Counted from the first letter of the stretch, positions 26,975 through 39,493 are shown. The stretch is DNA of 64,000 bases from Austropuccinia psidii (GCA_023105745.1 JALGQZ010000011.1:13416975-13480974), one strand, 5' to 3'. Program-made: numbers and translations. Notes: generated from the letters alone by a model not told the origin.

Positions 26975-26978
26975 CTAA

Positions 26979-29857
26979 TCAAACGCTTGAGGTATTTGGA
27001 CCAGGCTTGTCTGGATATAATGAATGGAAATCCTTGACAAGGTCTGGTGAGTTGGTAAGGCTGGAAGCTGGTTCCCAAGTGGTTCTTTCTGGGTCTTCAC
27101 TGAATCCTTTCCACTCTACAAGATACCATAATTTACCTCTTTTGAGTTTTGAGTCCAGAACCTGAGCCACTTCCCATTCTTCTTGCTCCTCCACCAAGGC
27201 TGCTGGTGGCTGCAATTGATGACAATTTTGTATAGTTGAATGATTGACTGGTTCTAATAAGGACACATGGAATACAGAGTGAACTGTCTTTCATTGCTGA
27301 GGCAACTTGAGGTGATATGCATGACTGCCAATCTTCTTCAGAACTTCAAAAGGTCCCAACCATCTTTCTGATAATTTCTTGGTGGGTCTTGTTGTCTTGA
27401 TATTCTTGGAAGCTAGCCATACTTTATCCCCAGGTTGGAAATCAGGTGGAATTGCCCTATTTCTATCTGCATACTTCTTGAATCTCCTTATTACTTACTC
27501 TGATTCTTCTTTGACAACTTGCTGTACTGATTGGAGTTTTGCTGATAACTTTCCAGCAGGTGAATCTTGAGAAATATGGATTGAGTCAAAGCTGGGATTT
27601 CTTCCATAAATGGTGAAAAAAGGTGATTGCTTTTTTGATGAATGTTCTGCATTATTATAGGCAAATTCAGCCAGAGGGAGCCAGGTGTACCAGTCATCTT
27701 GATGATAGCTGACATACATCCAAATATACTGCTCTGGAATCTGATTTACCCTCTCTGTATGTCCATCTGTTTCAGGATGAAAAGCGGTGGAAAGATCTCT
27801 TGATATCTTGAGCTGCTGACATAATTGAGTCCAAAATGATGAAACAAATAAAGATCCTCTATCACTGACAATACTTACTGGAAGGCCATGCTGGGAAAAT
27901 ACATGACTAATGAAAATTTGAGCTAAGTCCAGAGCAGTGATTGTTCCATAAGTTGGAATGAAGATTGCCATTTTTGAGAACCTGTCCACAACTACTAGAA
28001 TTGAGTCAAAGTTGTTTGCCAAGGACAATTGAGTGATAAAGTCCATTGATAAGGAATTCCAAGAACCAGATGGAATTTGAAGAGGTTTGAGTATTCCAAA
28101 ATTCTTGTGATGAATGTTCTTGTTTCTTGAACATTGCTGACATGAGGACACATAGTCCTTGATGAATTAATTCATTCCAGCCCAATAAAAATACCTCTTG
28201 ATGAGCTTGAGGGTCTTCTCCTGGCCAGGATGGCCAGGCAAAGGTGAGTCATGATGCTTTTGAATAATATTTAGTTGAAGTTCTTCATTGCTTGGGATTA
28301 CCACTCTATCTTTGAATAATAACAACTTGGCTTGAGGCTCAAGAGAATAATCTGGAATTGATTTGCCTCTTGCTAGCTGCTTGAGTATTTCTTTATAGTC
28401 TTTGTCTTGCCATACTTCTTTTTGAATCTTATCAACTAAATCTGAAAACACTTCCACTTTGATTGAAAAGAATCTTGACTCTTGAACTCTATCTTGCTTG
28501 ATTACTTGATGAAAATTTTGAGGATTCTTGCTGATGAAGTCCACCCCCCTCTCTGGGTACATGTTGTCCCAACGTGACAAGGCATCTGGCAAAGTGGCCA
28601 GCCTGCCCGGGGGGTAAGTGATATTGAAGTGAAATTCTGAAAGGAATTCAGCCCAGCGGGCCTGACAACGACTAAGAACTTTGGAAGACATAAAATACTG
28701 CAAGGAAGAGTGGTCTGTCAAGACCTCAAAAGAATTGGAAAGAGAAAGAAGAAATGCTCTCCAGCGCTTGAGACCCTAAACTATGCCAAGGAGTTCCTTG
28801 TCATGAACTTCATAGTTCAGCTTGGCTGGGAGAAGGTTGCGACTATGAAGTGCAATGAGAAGATTTCCTGAGTCATTCACCTGGCTCAGTACAGCACTCA
28901 AAGCATAATCAGAAGCATCAGTCTCTACTATAGTAGGTAGAGAAGGATTGAAGTGAGATAGGATAGGAGCAGAGGTGAAAGCTTCTTTGAGTGCTTGAAA
29001 CTGACTTACAGCTTCCTCATTGAAGATGAAAGGAGAATCTTTTTTAAGGAGGGAAGTGAGGGAAGTGATTTTTTTAGAATAATTTTTAATGAAACAATGA
29101 TAAAAATTGGAAAAGCCAAGAAAAGATTGAAGGGCCTTGATGTTTTTTTGGGCTGAGGCCAATTGAGGATTTGCTAAACTTTTGAAGAATCCATCTGGAA
29201 GCCATCACTTGAAACAACATAGCCCAAGTATTCCACACTTGAGGCATGGAATACACACTTGGAGGCTTTGGCAAACAAATTATTGTCCCTCAGTCTTTGG
29301 AGGACAGAGGCAACATGTTTGACATGTTCCTCCTCAGAACTGGAAAAGACCATAATATCATCTAAATAAACTACAACAAACACATCCAAGAAATCTGCAA
29401 AGATATTATTTACTAGATTCTGGAAAGAAGCAGGAGCATTGGTCAAACCAAATGGAATGACCAAATACTCATAACTACCCTATTTGGTTCTAAAGGCAGT
29501 TAAGTGCTCATCCCCCTCTTTGATTCTCAGAAGGTTATATGCACCACGCAAGTCTATCTTGTGGAAGATAGTGGAACCGTTGAATATGGTAAGGAGCTGG
29601 TTCGTAGGAGGAACAGGGTACCTGTTCTTCCTAGTGACAGCATTAAGTTTGCGGTAGTCAACACACAAACAAAGACCTCCATCCTTTTTCTTAACAAAAA
29701 GGACAGGTGCTCCTGTTGAAGAGGAGCTTGGTCTAATGAAACCTTTCTCTACATTCTCTGAGATTTAGGCCCGCAGTGTTTCTGACTCTTGATTTGATAA
29801 GGAGTAGATAACACCAACTGGAGGTAGAAGACCCTCCAATTTGATATGGTGATCACA
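26979..29857 (-). pseudogene. Element C pol, C-terminal two thirds (RT to chromodomain)
   Basis: Continuous similarity to B's Pol, broken by in-frame stops and at least one frameshift (between 29162 and 29174). Pieces in sense order are RT N-part (29480-29668), RT core with [13 protein letters not shown] (29174-29464), end of RT and RNase H (28776-29162), RNase H end and integrase finger (28167-28721), integrase core with MDFITQLS, VSDRGSLF and DGHTERVNQ (27495-28151), and chromodomain (26979-27266). A TAT-to-TAG stop at about 29477-29479 sits in the TKYGSYEY motif. It ends at 29857, where element D begins. Not functional. Confidence 0.9.
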
Positions 29858-31674
29858 ATTTCATATACCCAAAAGACAACAAATATAAAAAATAACATAT
29901 TAATATAAATAAAATGAATTTATTAATATTATTAAAATAAAAAAAAATAAAAATATAAATATAAAATTATATCAAAAATAAAAAAGTAATTACAATTTGA
30001 AAATAAAAATACATTAAATTTTGTAAGTATAAAATTACATTTATACTTGAAAAAATTAAGTAAAAATAAAATTTTAACAAAATTGTGAAAAAATGAATAA
30101 ATTTGGAAAAAAGTTAAATAAAGATTATTATAACTTTTTATTCAATAAATAAACACATAAAAATTATTTCACCATTGGATTCCTCATGAAAAATCAGGTG
30201 GGGTCACCTCTGAGTGAAATTCTTGTAACTCAACTCTAAATAAGCTTAAATTAAGTTTTTAGTATTTTCAATACAAAAGTTGAAAATCCTCAAAACCTTG
30301 ATTTAATTCACACCACATGTGGTGTTAACCATCAATTTTTGTGTTAAAATTGAGGTTTTGTGTTTAGTTTAGAAGTTATGAGGAATTGAAGTATTTTCAA
30401 TTGAATTCAATTGAAATGTCAAAATGTGCGCGTGTATTACATAAGTGAACTTTGATTTACATATGAGGTGTCAGTTATTACTGTATTGTACTGTACAATC
30501 GAATTGAATTACATATGTAAATTATAATTATAATACATGATGAGGAATTAAAGGAAAAATAAATTGGAAAGATTAAATTTGGGGGGGAAAAGGAACTCCA
30601 GCTCTAAGGGGGATCTAGACCCCCAAAGTCTTTGCTGACAGGCGTGGGATGTCAAAATTGACGCAAAAGTTCATCACTTTTGGCCTGGAATTGAGTTACA
30701 GGGTCTGTGGACTCAATTGATGATGAGGTTTTGATACCAACTGGGGTAGTTTTAGCTGTTGCCAAGAGGGTAAAACTACCCTTAAGATAAAACAATCATA
30801 GTAAAGACAGTTTTAGCTGGTTTCTACGCCTCTGACACACATTCTGACGTGTTTTGAAGGCTCTAGGCCTGGTATTGCTATAGTAATGGCTGATTTAAAG
30901 GTCAAAATTGGCTAAAATTGGCATAAAACAGCCCTTTTTGGTCTAAACCACGGTTCAATGATGCCATAATTGGCTTTTCTTTTGTCAGACTGTTTTTCAC
31001 GACTGACAAGAGTAAATTTTACTTTTGGAGTAAGAGAATTGATGGCTATAAAAGAATGTCTTCTTTGCCCCACTTTTCTCTTCATGTTAGAATCTTTTCT
31101 ACTTATAATTAGTTTAAACATTGTTAAACCAATCAATAAAAGATTCCAGCCACCTTTCTTATATCATTTTAAACCTTTTAAAACCACGTAAAAAAAATCA
31201 TTATAATCATTGTTTGTAACTTTTATAATCATTTTTACCCCTGAACCACCCCAAAAGTGAATTAAAGCATCTTTCATCACTGTAAACTTTGTCACTTTGT
31301 TTCCAAATTCACTCTGGTCACTTTTGGGCGTGTTTTCTTTTTAATATTCTTTTTAAAGACTTTCTTCTTTAATTAATTGCTTGCAGTTCTTTGCTCAATT
31401 GATTCCAATTGAAATTGCTCTTGAAGAAATTTCTTTTGTAGCCTTAAAATATCTATTGTAGAGTATTTTTTGGATAAATTTTTATTGTTGGTAAAACAAT
31501 AAATTTTTATAATATTATTGTTTTATACTAATAAAGTTATAAACAATAAAATTGGCGTCTGTTCTCTTAAAAATAATATTCCATACTATTTTTAATTGAT
31601 TTTTACGTTATACAAATTTTGAGGACAGGAAAAGTACTTGATTTTTAATCAAAGTTTCATATCCACACCTTACA
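29858..31674 (+). repeat. 5' LTR of element D, lacking its first 15 bp
   Basis: Starts at ATTTCATATACCC where the right LTR has TGAGCCTTAGAGGTA before the same sequence. TATA box TATAAAAG at 31047-31054. Ends CTTACA. Confidence 0.9.
31047..31054 (+). promoter_or_regulatory. TATA box of element D's 5' LTR
   Basis: GGCTATAAAAGAATG; the same box is at 38866-38873 in the other LTR. Confidence 0.6.
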
Positions 31675-31695
31675 TTTGGGGTCCCAGCCGTGATA
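31675..31695 (+). promoter_or_regulatory. Primer-binding site of element D
   Basis: TTTGGGGTCCCAGCCGTGAT directly follows the LTR. Element E has TTTGGGGGCCTGGCCGTGAT at the same place. Conservation just inside the LTR supports a primer site starting TGGGG after TT; the tRNA is not identified. Confidence 0.6.
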
Positions 31696-31898
31696 TTTTA
31701 CCTGTGACATATTTTTTTTACTCCTTTTAAATATTTTTCTTATAATGAAAAATTTAAAAACATATAAAAAATACTTATAATTCAAAAAATCCATAAAAAA
31801 TAACCTTTTTTCATATTATAAGTGAGGCTTATATTTTTATTTCTCTTTTGAAATAACCCTTTTTTCAATTAATTAATTGGCTTTTTCATTAATTTTAG

Positions 31899-32810
31899 TG
31901 TCTGACAACGTGGTAAGACAAGAAAACATTGAAACAGCCTCAACAGTAACCAGCATTATCCCTGCCAGTACTATTAATTCTGATCATAATAGTACTGTTA
32001 TTGCGACTCAAAATAACCAACCTGAACCAATATCTTCTGAATTGATTAACTTAGACATAAGTAATACCCTTCAGAAAGCTAAGAATTTGGCCAATAGTAA
32101 GTTTTTTGATGTAAAAATACTATCTTAAGCCTTTTTAACCATAATTATGCCTTCAACCAGGTCAGGAGCCAGCTATAACCCCTCAAGCAGCTCCCAAAAA
32201 GGTAATAGACGTGATTATGGCAGAGGCCAACCAGGTACAGAAGGAAAAGGGTCAGTTGATGACTTCCAAACAACTAAATTGGGTCATTCTGAAGCTGATA
32301 ATACTATTTTACCTTCAAAAAGAGTTGACACCGCCACAACAAGCCTCTGTGGACATATACAAAGCCAGCCACAGTGCATACAACAATGCACTTCAATTCA
32401 AGGAGTACCAGATCCTTGCAGACCTGTGGAAGAATTGCATGAATTCTTACCTGACAGTAAGAAAATTCCTGGGCCATCCCAACACTTGCAAATTGCTCAA
32501 TGGATGGCATCCATTGATGGAGAAGAAAAACATGACGCTTTTGACACTGGAATGGAGGAAAAACAACCCTCCACCACCGAAACCAGCGCCAAAGACAGCC
32601 CCAGTGGCCAGCACCAGGAATTCCAATGTGAAAAAACAGCCACAAGTTTCAAACAAGGGCAAAGGGAAGGCACCAGCCCCGAAACCTTACAGCCAAGGCT
32701 ACAGAATCCCAAAGATTCAGCAGGATGCCATGGAAAATGTATTTCAGATGGCCAGAACCATGATGGAATTACAGAAGAAGGAGGAAGCCAGATTAAGATT
32801 CCAGAAATGA
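31899..32810 (+). CDS. Element D ORF1 (two exons), protein of unknown function
   Basis: Exon 31899-32096, phase-1 intron 32097-32160 (AATA|gtaagt ... caaccag|GTCAGG), then 32161-32810. The joined frame is open for about 282 residues. The second exon is not in the longest open frame here. I choose it because the corresponding frame of element E is conserved with mostly third-position changes (shared core YRIP[K/R]IQ-x-DAM[E/D]NVF and MART[M/L]ME). The protein has a helical, basic C-terminus. The first exon follows TTTTAG|TG; an ATG would form if the preceding exon ends in A. It could be a gag N-terminal part or a separate protein. It ends at ATGA, where the stop overlaps an ATG of the next frame. 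Confidence 0.65.
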
Positions 32811-33505
32811 TTTCTGATATATTTCATTCCATCCCAGAGTTGTATGATGCTATAAATGACGTGAAAAAACATCTTTCTGATAAAAATGAAACCATTTGTA
32901 ACAACATTAAAACAAAAAACCTGAGTCTGTGCCAAATTAATGAAACACTTATGTGTTTTGAAAAAGTTTTGAGAACAATTAAAAATTCCAATAATGATAA
33001 TTCTTCTAACAGTGAAATAAATGAACAATCTGCCATTATTAAAGAATTAACAGATAAATATTCTAAATTCAAGATTGATGACATAATTGAAACAAGAATT
33101 AAACAAGCCATAAATATTATCAAAACAGATAACAAGAAAGTCCTTGATGACATTTCAAATTCATTTACTGAAGTAAAGACATATACCATTGCCTTGAAAA
33201 AGTGTTTTGATGCTTCACAAGAAGAAGTATCAAAATTAGCAATGAAATTGAATCAAGTCACTTCTGATAATACAAGACAGACAGATTTATGGCAAGAGCT
33301 TACACATAAAGAAGACATGTATAAAATTGAAGTAATAAATTTAATACAAAGCTTCCAACATGAATACAGAAATTCCCAAAGGTGTAGCAACAGTAAAATG
33401 AATGACATTGAACAAATACTGAACACCTTACCAAGAATGTCTACACCTCTAAATCAAAATGAGGGCACAAGAAACCATGGTTTTGCCAACAGAAGGACAG
33501 ATTAA
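32807..33505 (+). pseudogene. Element D gag fragment (coiled-coil part)
   Basis: From the ATG overlapping the ORF1 stop the frame reads MISDIFHSIP and a long helical, coiled-coil-like region rich in Lys, Asn and Ile, up to [10 protein letters not shown]. The latter matches LSTPFSHIR in element E. Beyond this, E has about 140 more residues of capsid that D lacks. The frame ends at 33505 just past the deletion junction (near 33480-33495), where the following gag sequence is in another frame. Confidence 0.75.
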
Positions 33506-33522
33506 CAGCATTATATCCTGAC

Positions 33523-36426
33523 ATGTCAGAATTTATGATCCATAGAAGAACTCTGAGACAATGTGGGGGTGACTTAGAGCATGCTGTCAAAAGCAGGACT
33601 ACTGAACAATCTTCAGCAGAAGATATTATCAATATAATAGAAGAAGTAACCACCAGAACCAAAATTGGTTCTAGTAGGGTGAATCTCAAAACAAGGTTTA
33701 ATACACCTTGGAAAGATTCTGTGGACAAAAACCCCAAAGAAAATTCTAGTAATATTAAATATAAATCTGCAGATACAGTCAGAAAATGCCATATTTGCCA
33801 AAGCACCACCCATTCAGCCAATACATGTCCAAAAAGGGGGAAAATCAATGAAATTGACATTGAAAAGGGACCAGATGTTGAAAGAGAAGACATAATTGAA
33901 GACAATTCAGATGATAAGTCATCCATATTTTCTGAATCTTCAAAAGATATAGAAAATATCAATGCCACTTTTGACATCATGGAATCTTATTCCCACTTAC
34001 CACAATTGAGCAATGGTCAAGTTGATTTATCAAAAGTTCAAGATGCACAACTTATGAAGACAAAACCAAACAGAGGAAAAGGTTATACAGCTGGTAATTC
34101 CTGTATAACAGAAGTGGTGATTGACAACAAGCCCACCAAACTTTTACTTGACCCAGGAGCCTTCTGCTCTTGTGTTGGAAAATCTTTTCTTAAGACTTGT
34201 GTACCAAATTTTGAAGACCAATTGTTACCAATTGATGGTATAAAATTCAACAGTGCAAGTAACCCAATGAAAGCATTAGGAATCTTTGAGACCAATGTCA
34301 TATTCCCACACATAAATGGGAATTTAAAGATCACAGTTGAATTTGTTGTTATGGAAAATTGCTCTAGTACCCATTTTATATTGGGAAATGACTATTTAAT
34401 CATGTATGGAATAGATTTACATAATAACAAAGACAGATACTTTACAATTGGGGACAATAAGCGCCAGAAATTTGCCTTTTTACCATTTAAAAGACAAATT
34501 ACAGTAAACAAAGTATCACCAGTCAACTTAGAGTTAGAGAAATTCAAGTCTGAACAGTTAAATGAGGCTGAAATAAGCCTTCATCTGACTGATAAACAAG
34601 AAAATGAACTTTCTTCCCTTTTGTATGACCACAGAGGAGCATTTGCTACAGACAAAGAACCCCTGGGAGCAATTGCTGGTCATGAAGTTGACATCATTCT
34701 TAACATTGAGAGACCTTATCCACCACTCTTAAGAAGACCTGCTTATCCAGCAAGTCCAAAATCAAGAGAAGCTCTAGAAATTCATATCAAAGAACTTCTA
34801 GACCTTGGTGTAATAAGAAACGTAGGCCACAATGAAGAAGTAGAAATAACTACACCAGTTATAGTGGCGTGGCATAATGGAAAATCCAGAATGGTTGGGG
34901 ACTTTAGAGCTCTGAACACTTACACTGTCCCAGACAGATACCCAATACCAAAAATCCAAATTGCCCTTACTCAAATATCTCAAGCAGTGTATATAACCAC
35001 TATGGATGCCCTTAAAGGATTCCATCAAAATGTGGTAACACCAAGAGCAAGAAAATACTTGAGAATTATTGTTCATTTTGGAGTGTATGAATACTTAAGG
35101 ATGCCCTTTGGTATCAAAAATGCACCTTCACACTTCCAAAGAATGATGAATGAAATCTTCCCTGAAGAACTCTCAGAGGGATTGTTAATCATTTACATTG
35201 ATGACCTTATTATCTGTTCAAAGACTTGGGAGGAGCACATGTACAGATTATCAAGAGTTTTGACAAAAATCCAATCAGTAAACATGAAAATCTCCTTGAA
35301 AAAATGTCATTTTGGATTTAAAGAACTTAAAGGATTAGGACATTTTGTATCTGGTTTGTCCCTTGGAATTGACAAAAACAAAGTTGCAGCAGTATTGTTA
35401 AAACCCATGCCTCAGAATAAGAAGGAAATTCAGTCATTCTTAGGTTTTGCAGGATATTACAGGCAACACATTAAAGATTTTGCATCCATAGCAAGCCCAC
35501 TTTATAAGTTGTGTGACAAAGACACAGTATTTAAAATGACTGTTGACAGAGTCAAAGCTTTTGAGTCTCTAAGAGAAGCATTGACCACTGCTCCACTCTT
35601 ACTGATGCCAGACTTTAAATTGCCTTTCAAACTGTATATTGATGCATCAGGGGATGGACTGGGTGCTGCACTTCACCAAGTTCAGATCATAAATGATAAG
35701 CCTGTAGAAGGACCCATATGTTTCATATCCAGGCAAATCAAACCAACTGAAGCCAGATATGGAGCAAGTCAAATGGAATGTCTATGCCTTGTCTGGGCCT
35801 TGGAAAAATTGAACTACTTTTTAGAGGGATGTGTTTTTGAAGTGATAACAGATTGTACAGCTGTCAAATCACTTTTGAACATGAAAACACCCAACAGACA
35901 CATGCTCAGATGGCAAATAGCCATACAAGAATACAGAGGCAATATGACTATTGTTCATAAGGATGGGAATATTCATAAGAATGAAGATGGACTAAGCAGA
36001 TGGCCATTACCAAATAATATTGATAATCCTGCTTATGTGCCAGAAGAAGCTTCACCACAAATTCCAATAGAAGGAATAAGTGTTACAGACTTGAACACCA
36101 CCTTCTTTGAAGAAGTCAGAAGTAGTTACACCCAAGATAAGAATTGTAGCATCTTATGCCAATTACTTAACAAAGACTGTAAAGACAACTCTCTAATACA
36201 TGCCTTGGATGAAGTATGGAGAAAATCTTATGATGAAGGAAGATTTCACCTACTGGATGGTATAATTTACCACAGAACCAAGCACACATGTGTCATGACA
36301 GTTGTAGACAGGTCATTAATCAATCTTGTACTGAAAGAATGCCATGATAGTCCCTTTTCAGGACATCTATCTGAAGACAGAACAAGAGAAAAAGTAAAGA
36401 CCTGCATATGGTGGCCAATGTGGTAG
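33523..36426 (+). pseudogene. Element D gag end, protease, RT, RNase H and integrase finger
   Basis: Starts within the end of gag (CGGDLEHAV matches E's CGGELEHAL). Zinc knuckle [14 protein letters not shown] lies at residues about 88-101. The protease site reads LLLDPGAFC near residue 209, with Pro in place of the Thr of E's LDTGAYC, which should kill catalysis. RT has the motif YIDDLIICS near 558; RNase [15 protein letters not shown] follows near 706, then the integrase HHCC start ([15 protein letters not shown]). The frame ends in a TAG at 36424-36426 inside WWPMW*KDVAEYC, where E has Lys. The same frame continues after the stop. Confidence 0.9.
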
Positions 36427-37653
36427 AAAGATGTTGCAGAGTACTGCAAAACCTGTGACAGATGCCAAAAGGCAAATAAATCCACTGGCAAAAGACTTGG
36501 AAATATGATAAAAATCCAAGAACCAAACAGACCTTGGGAAATTTTCCATATGGATTGGGTAACTGGCCTACCACCAGGAGGTGACAGGAGATATAATGCT
36601 TGCCTAGTAATTGTGGACAGATTCAGTAAAACTCCAATGTTTTTACCATGTCACAAAGATGATACAGCCATGGATACAGCTCTTCTGATATGGAATATAG
36701 TAGTGTCATGGACTGGGATATTCACAAATATCATCAGTGATAGAGATCCCAAATTCACTTCAGTACTATGGACAAATCTTCACCAATTATTTGGCACTAA
36801 ACTGTCTTTCTCTACAGCCTACCACCCACAAACTGATGGCCTGGCTGAAAGAATGATCCAAACTTTAGAGGACATGGTGAGAAGATGTTGTGCATATGGC
36901 CTTGAATTCGAAGATTGTGATGGATTTACCCATGATTGGTTTACTCTGTTGCCAGCACTGGAGTTAGCATATAAAACATCAATCCATGCCAGTACCAATC
37001 AGACTCCTGCCATTCTAGAAAAAGGATGGAACCCCAAGTTACCCCAAGATTCCTTGAGGAAAGACTTAATTGAAATACATCTCACAGCTGCTAGCTTCAA
37101 AGGAATGCTAGACAAAGCTAGAAAGCATGCAGTAAGATGCATGGAGGACTCTTTTGCATATGCTAAAGATAAATGGGATAAATCACATGCAACTCCCGAT
37201 TTCAAAGTGGGGGACCTAGTTCTTGTATCCACCACTAACTTCAATAACATCAAAGGATGTAAAAAGTTGAAAGACTCCTTTGCAGGACCTTTTGTGATTA
37301 AGGCCCTCCATGGAGAAAATGCTGTTGAAATAGAGTTATCTGAAGAACTTAGCAATAAGCACCCTACATTTCCAGTAAGCTTGATAAAGCCATATAAATC
37401 TAGTTATGCTGAGAAATTTCCCGTGAGGAATAAGATTCCCCAAGTTATACCTCCTATTGAGACATCTGGTACTAAGAAAATTACCAAAGTTCTTAAAGAA
37501 AGGAAATCAAGAACCAAGAAAGTAAGGGAATACCTTGTTAGGTACAGAGACCCAACTTGTGAAGATGAATGGTTAGAAGAAAAAGATATACCAGAAGCTA
37601 CCAAACTCCTCAGGAGATTCAGACACACTAGAAACACCAATATTACAAAGTAA
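36427..37653 (+). pseudogene. Element D integrase core and chromodomain-like end
   Basis: In frame with the preceding part, separated only by the TAG. It has CKTCDRCQK, then the DDE core: [33 protein letters not shown]-terminal region (GPFVIKAL...[12 protein letters not shown]) and a chromodomain-like tail (KVLKERKSR...YLVRYRDP...DEWLEEKDI) complete it. All visible catalytic residues are kept. Without the upstream part it could only be made by readthrough or internal initiation. Confidence 0.88.
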
Positions 37654-37663
37654 TATTCTTTCT

Positions 37664-37677
37664 TAGGGGGAGGGAAG
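37664..37677 (+). other. Polypurine tract of element D
   Basis: TAGGGGGAGGGAAG lies directly before the LTR start TGAGCC. Confidence 0.75.
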
Positions 37678-39493
37678 TGAGCCTTAGAGGTAATTTCATA
37701 TACCCAAAAGACCACAAATATAAAAAATAACATATTAATATAGATAAAAGAAATTTACTTATATTATCAAAATATAAATATAAAATTATATTAAAAATAA
37801 AAAAGTAATTACAATTTAAAAATAAAAATACATTAAATTTTGTAAGTATAAAATTACATTTATACTTGAAAAAATTAAGTAAAAATAAAATTTTAACAAA
37901 ATTGTGAAAAAATGAATAAATTTGGAAAAAAGTTAAATAAAGATTATTATAACTTTTTATTCAATAAATAAACACATAAAAATTATTTCACCATTGGATT
38001 CCTCATGAAAAATCAGGTGGGGTCACCTCTGAGTGAAATTCTTGTAACTCAACTCTAAATAAGCTTAAATTAAGTTTTTAGTATTTTTAATACAAAAGTT
38101 GAAAATCCTCAAAACCTTGATTTAATTCACACCACATGTGGTGTTAACCATCAATTTTTGTGTTAAAATTGAGGTGTTGTGTTTAGTTTAGAAGTTATGA
38201 GGAATTGAAGTATTTTCAATTGAATTCAATTGAAATGTCAAAATGTGCGCATGTATTACATAAGTGAACTTTGATTTACATATGAGGTGTCAATTATTAC
38301 TGTATTTTACTGTACAATTGAATTGAATTAAATATGTAAATTATAAGTATAATACATGATGAGGAATTAAAGGAAAAATAAATTGGAAAGATTAAATTTG
38401 GGGGGGAAAAGGAACTCCAGCTCTAAGGGTGAGCTAGACCCCCAAATTCCTTGCTGACAGGTGTGGGATGTCAAAATTCACGCAAAAGTTCATCACTTTT
38501 GGCCTGGAATTGAGCTACAGGGTCTGTGGACTGAATTGATGATGAGGTTTTGATACCAACTGGGGTAGTTTTAGCTGTTGCCAAGAGGGTAAAACTACCC
38601 TTAAGATAAAACAATCATAGTAAAAACAGTTTTAACTGGTTTCTACGCCTCTGACACACATTCTGACGTGTTTTGAAGGCTCTAGGCCTGGTATTGCTAT
38701 AGTAATGGCTGATTTAAGGGTCAAAAATGGCTAAAATTGGCTTAAAGCAGCCCTTTTTGGTCTTAACCAGGGTTCAATGATGCCATAATTGGCTTTTCTG
38801 TTGTCAGACTGTTTTTCACGACTGACAAGAGTAAATTTTACTTTTGGAGTAAGAGAATTGATGGCTATAAAAGAATGTCTTCTTTGCCCCACTTTTCTCT
38901 TCATGTTAGAATCTTTTCCTTTTATAATTAGTTTAAACATTGTTAAACCAATCAATAAAATATTCCAACCACTTTTCTTATATCATTTTAAGCCTTTTAA
39001 AACCACGTAAAAAAAATCATTATAATCATTGTTTGTAACTTTTATAATCATTTTTACCCCTGAACCACCCCAAAAGTAAATTAAAGCATCTTTCATCACT
39101 GTAAACTTTGTCACTTTGTTTCCAAATCCACTCTGGTCACTTTTGGGCGTGTTTTCTTTTTAATATTCTTTTTAAAGACTTTGTTCTTTAATTAATTGCT
39201 TGCAGTTCTTTGCTCAATTAATTCCAATTGAAATTGCTCTTGAAGAAATTTCTTTTGTAGCCTTAAAATATCTCTTGTAGAGTATTTTTTGGATAAATTT
39301 TTATTGTTGGTAAAACAATAAATTTTTATAATATTATTGTTTTATACTAATAAAGTTATAAACAGTAAAATTGGCGTGTTTTCTCTTAAAAATAATATTC
39401 CATACTATTTTTAATTGATTTTTACCTTATACAAATTTTGAGGACAGGAAAAGTACTTGATTTTTAATCAAAGTTTCATATCCACACCTTACA
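37678..39493 (+). repeat. 3' LTR of element D
   Basis: 1816 bp, TGAGCC...CTTACA, near-identical to the left LTR with scattered differences. The first two bases (TG) of the family's TGTGAGCC start are missing, suggesting small erosion. TATAAAAG at 38866-38873. Confidence 0.9.

Larger units (their letters stand above)
26124..26978 (-). other. 3' region of element C, non-coding
   Basis: Downstream (sense strand) of C's pol. It holds the same pair of 120-bp modules as element B (26466-26583 and 26857-26974), each with AAAGTAAGT on the sense strand. Between them are four short direct repeats of 'attgccataaatgacttctgaa' type near 26600-26690 and A-rich tracts. No 3' LTR of C is found in the window. 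C's left boundary is therefore unknown, and may lie at about 26130 or beyond element A. Confidence 0.6.
29858..39493 (+). mobile_element. Element D: defective Ty3-type element inserted in C's pol
   Basis: LTRs at 29858-31674 and 37678-39493 (ends CTTACA) flank a plus-strand interior related throughout to element E. Flanks join in C's pol (GATCACA on the left, CGCGGTG on the right, as in B's GATCACAGGCGCGGTG). The left LTR lacks the first 15 bp and the target duplication, so the left junction has been deleted. The interior has lost most of the capsid region and carries a protease active-site change and a stop in integrase. Confidence 0.9.
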
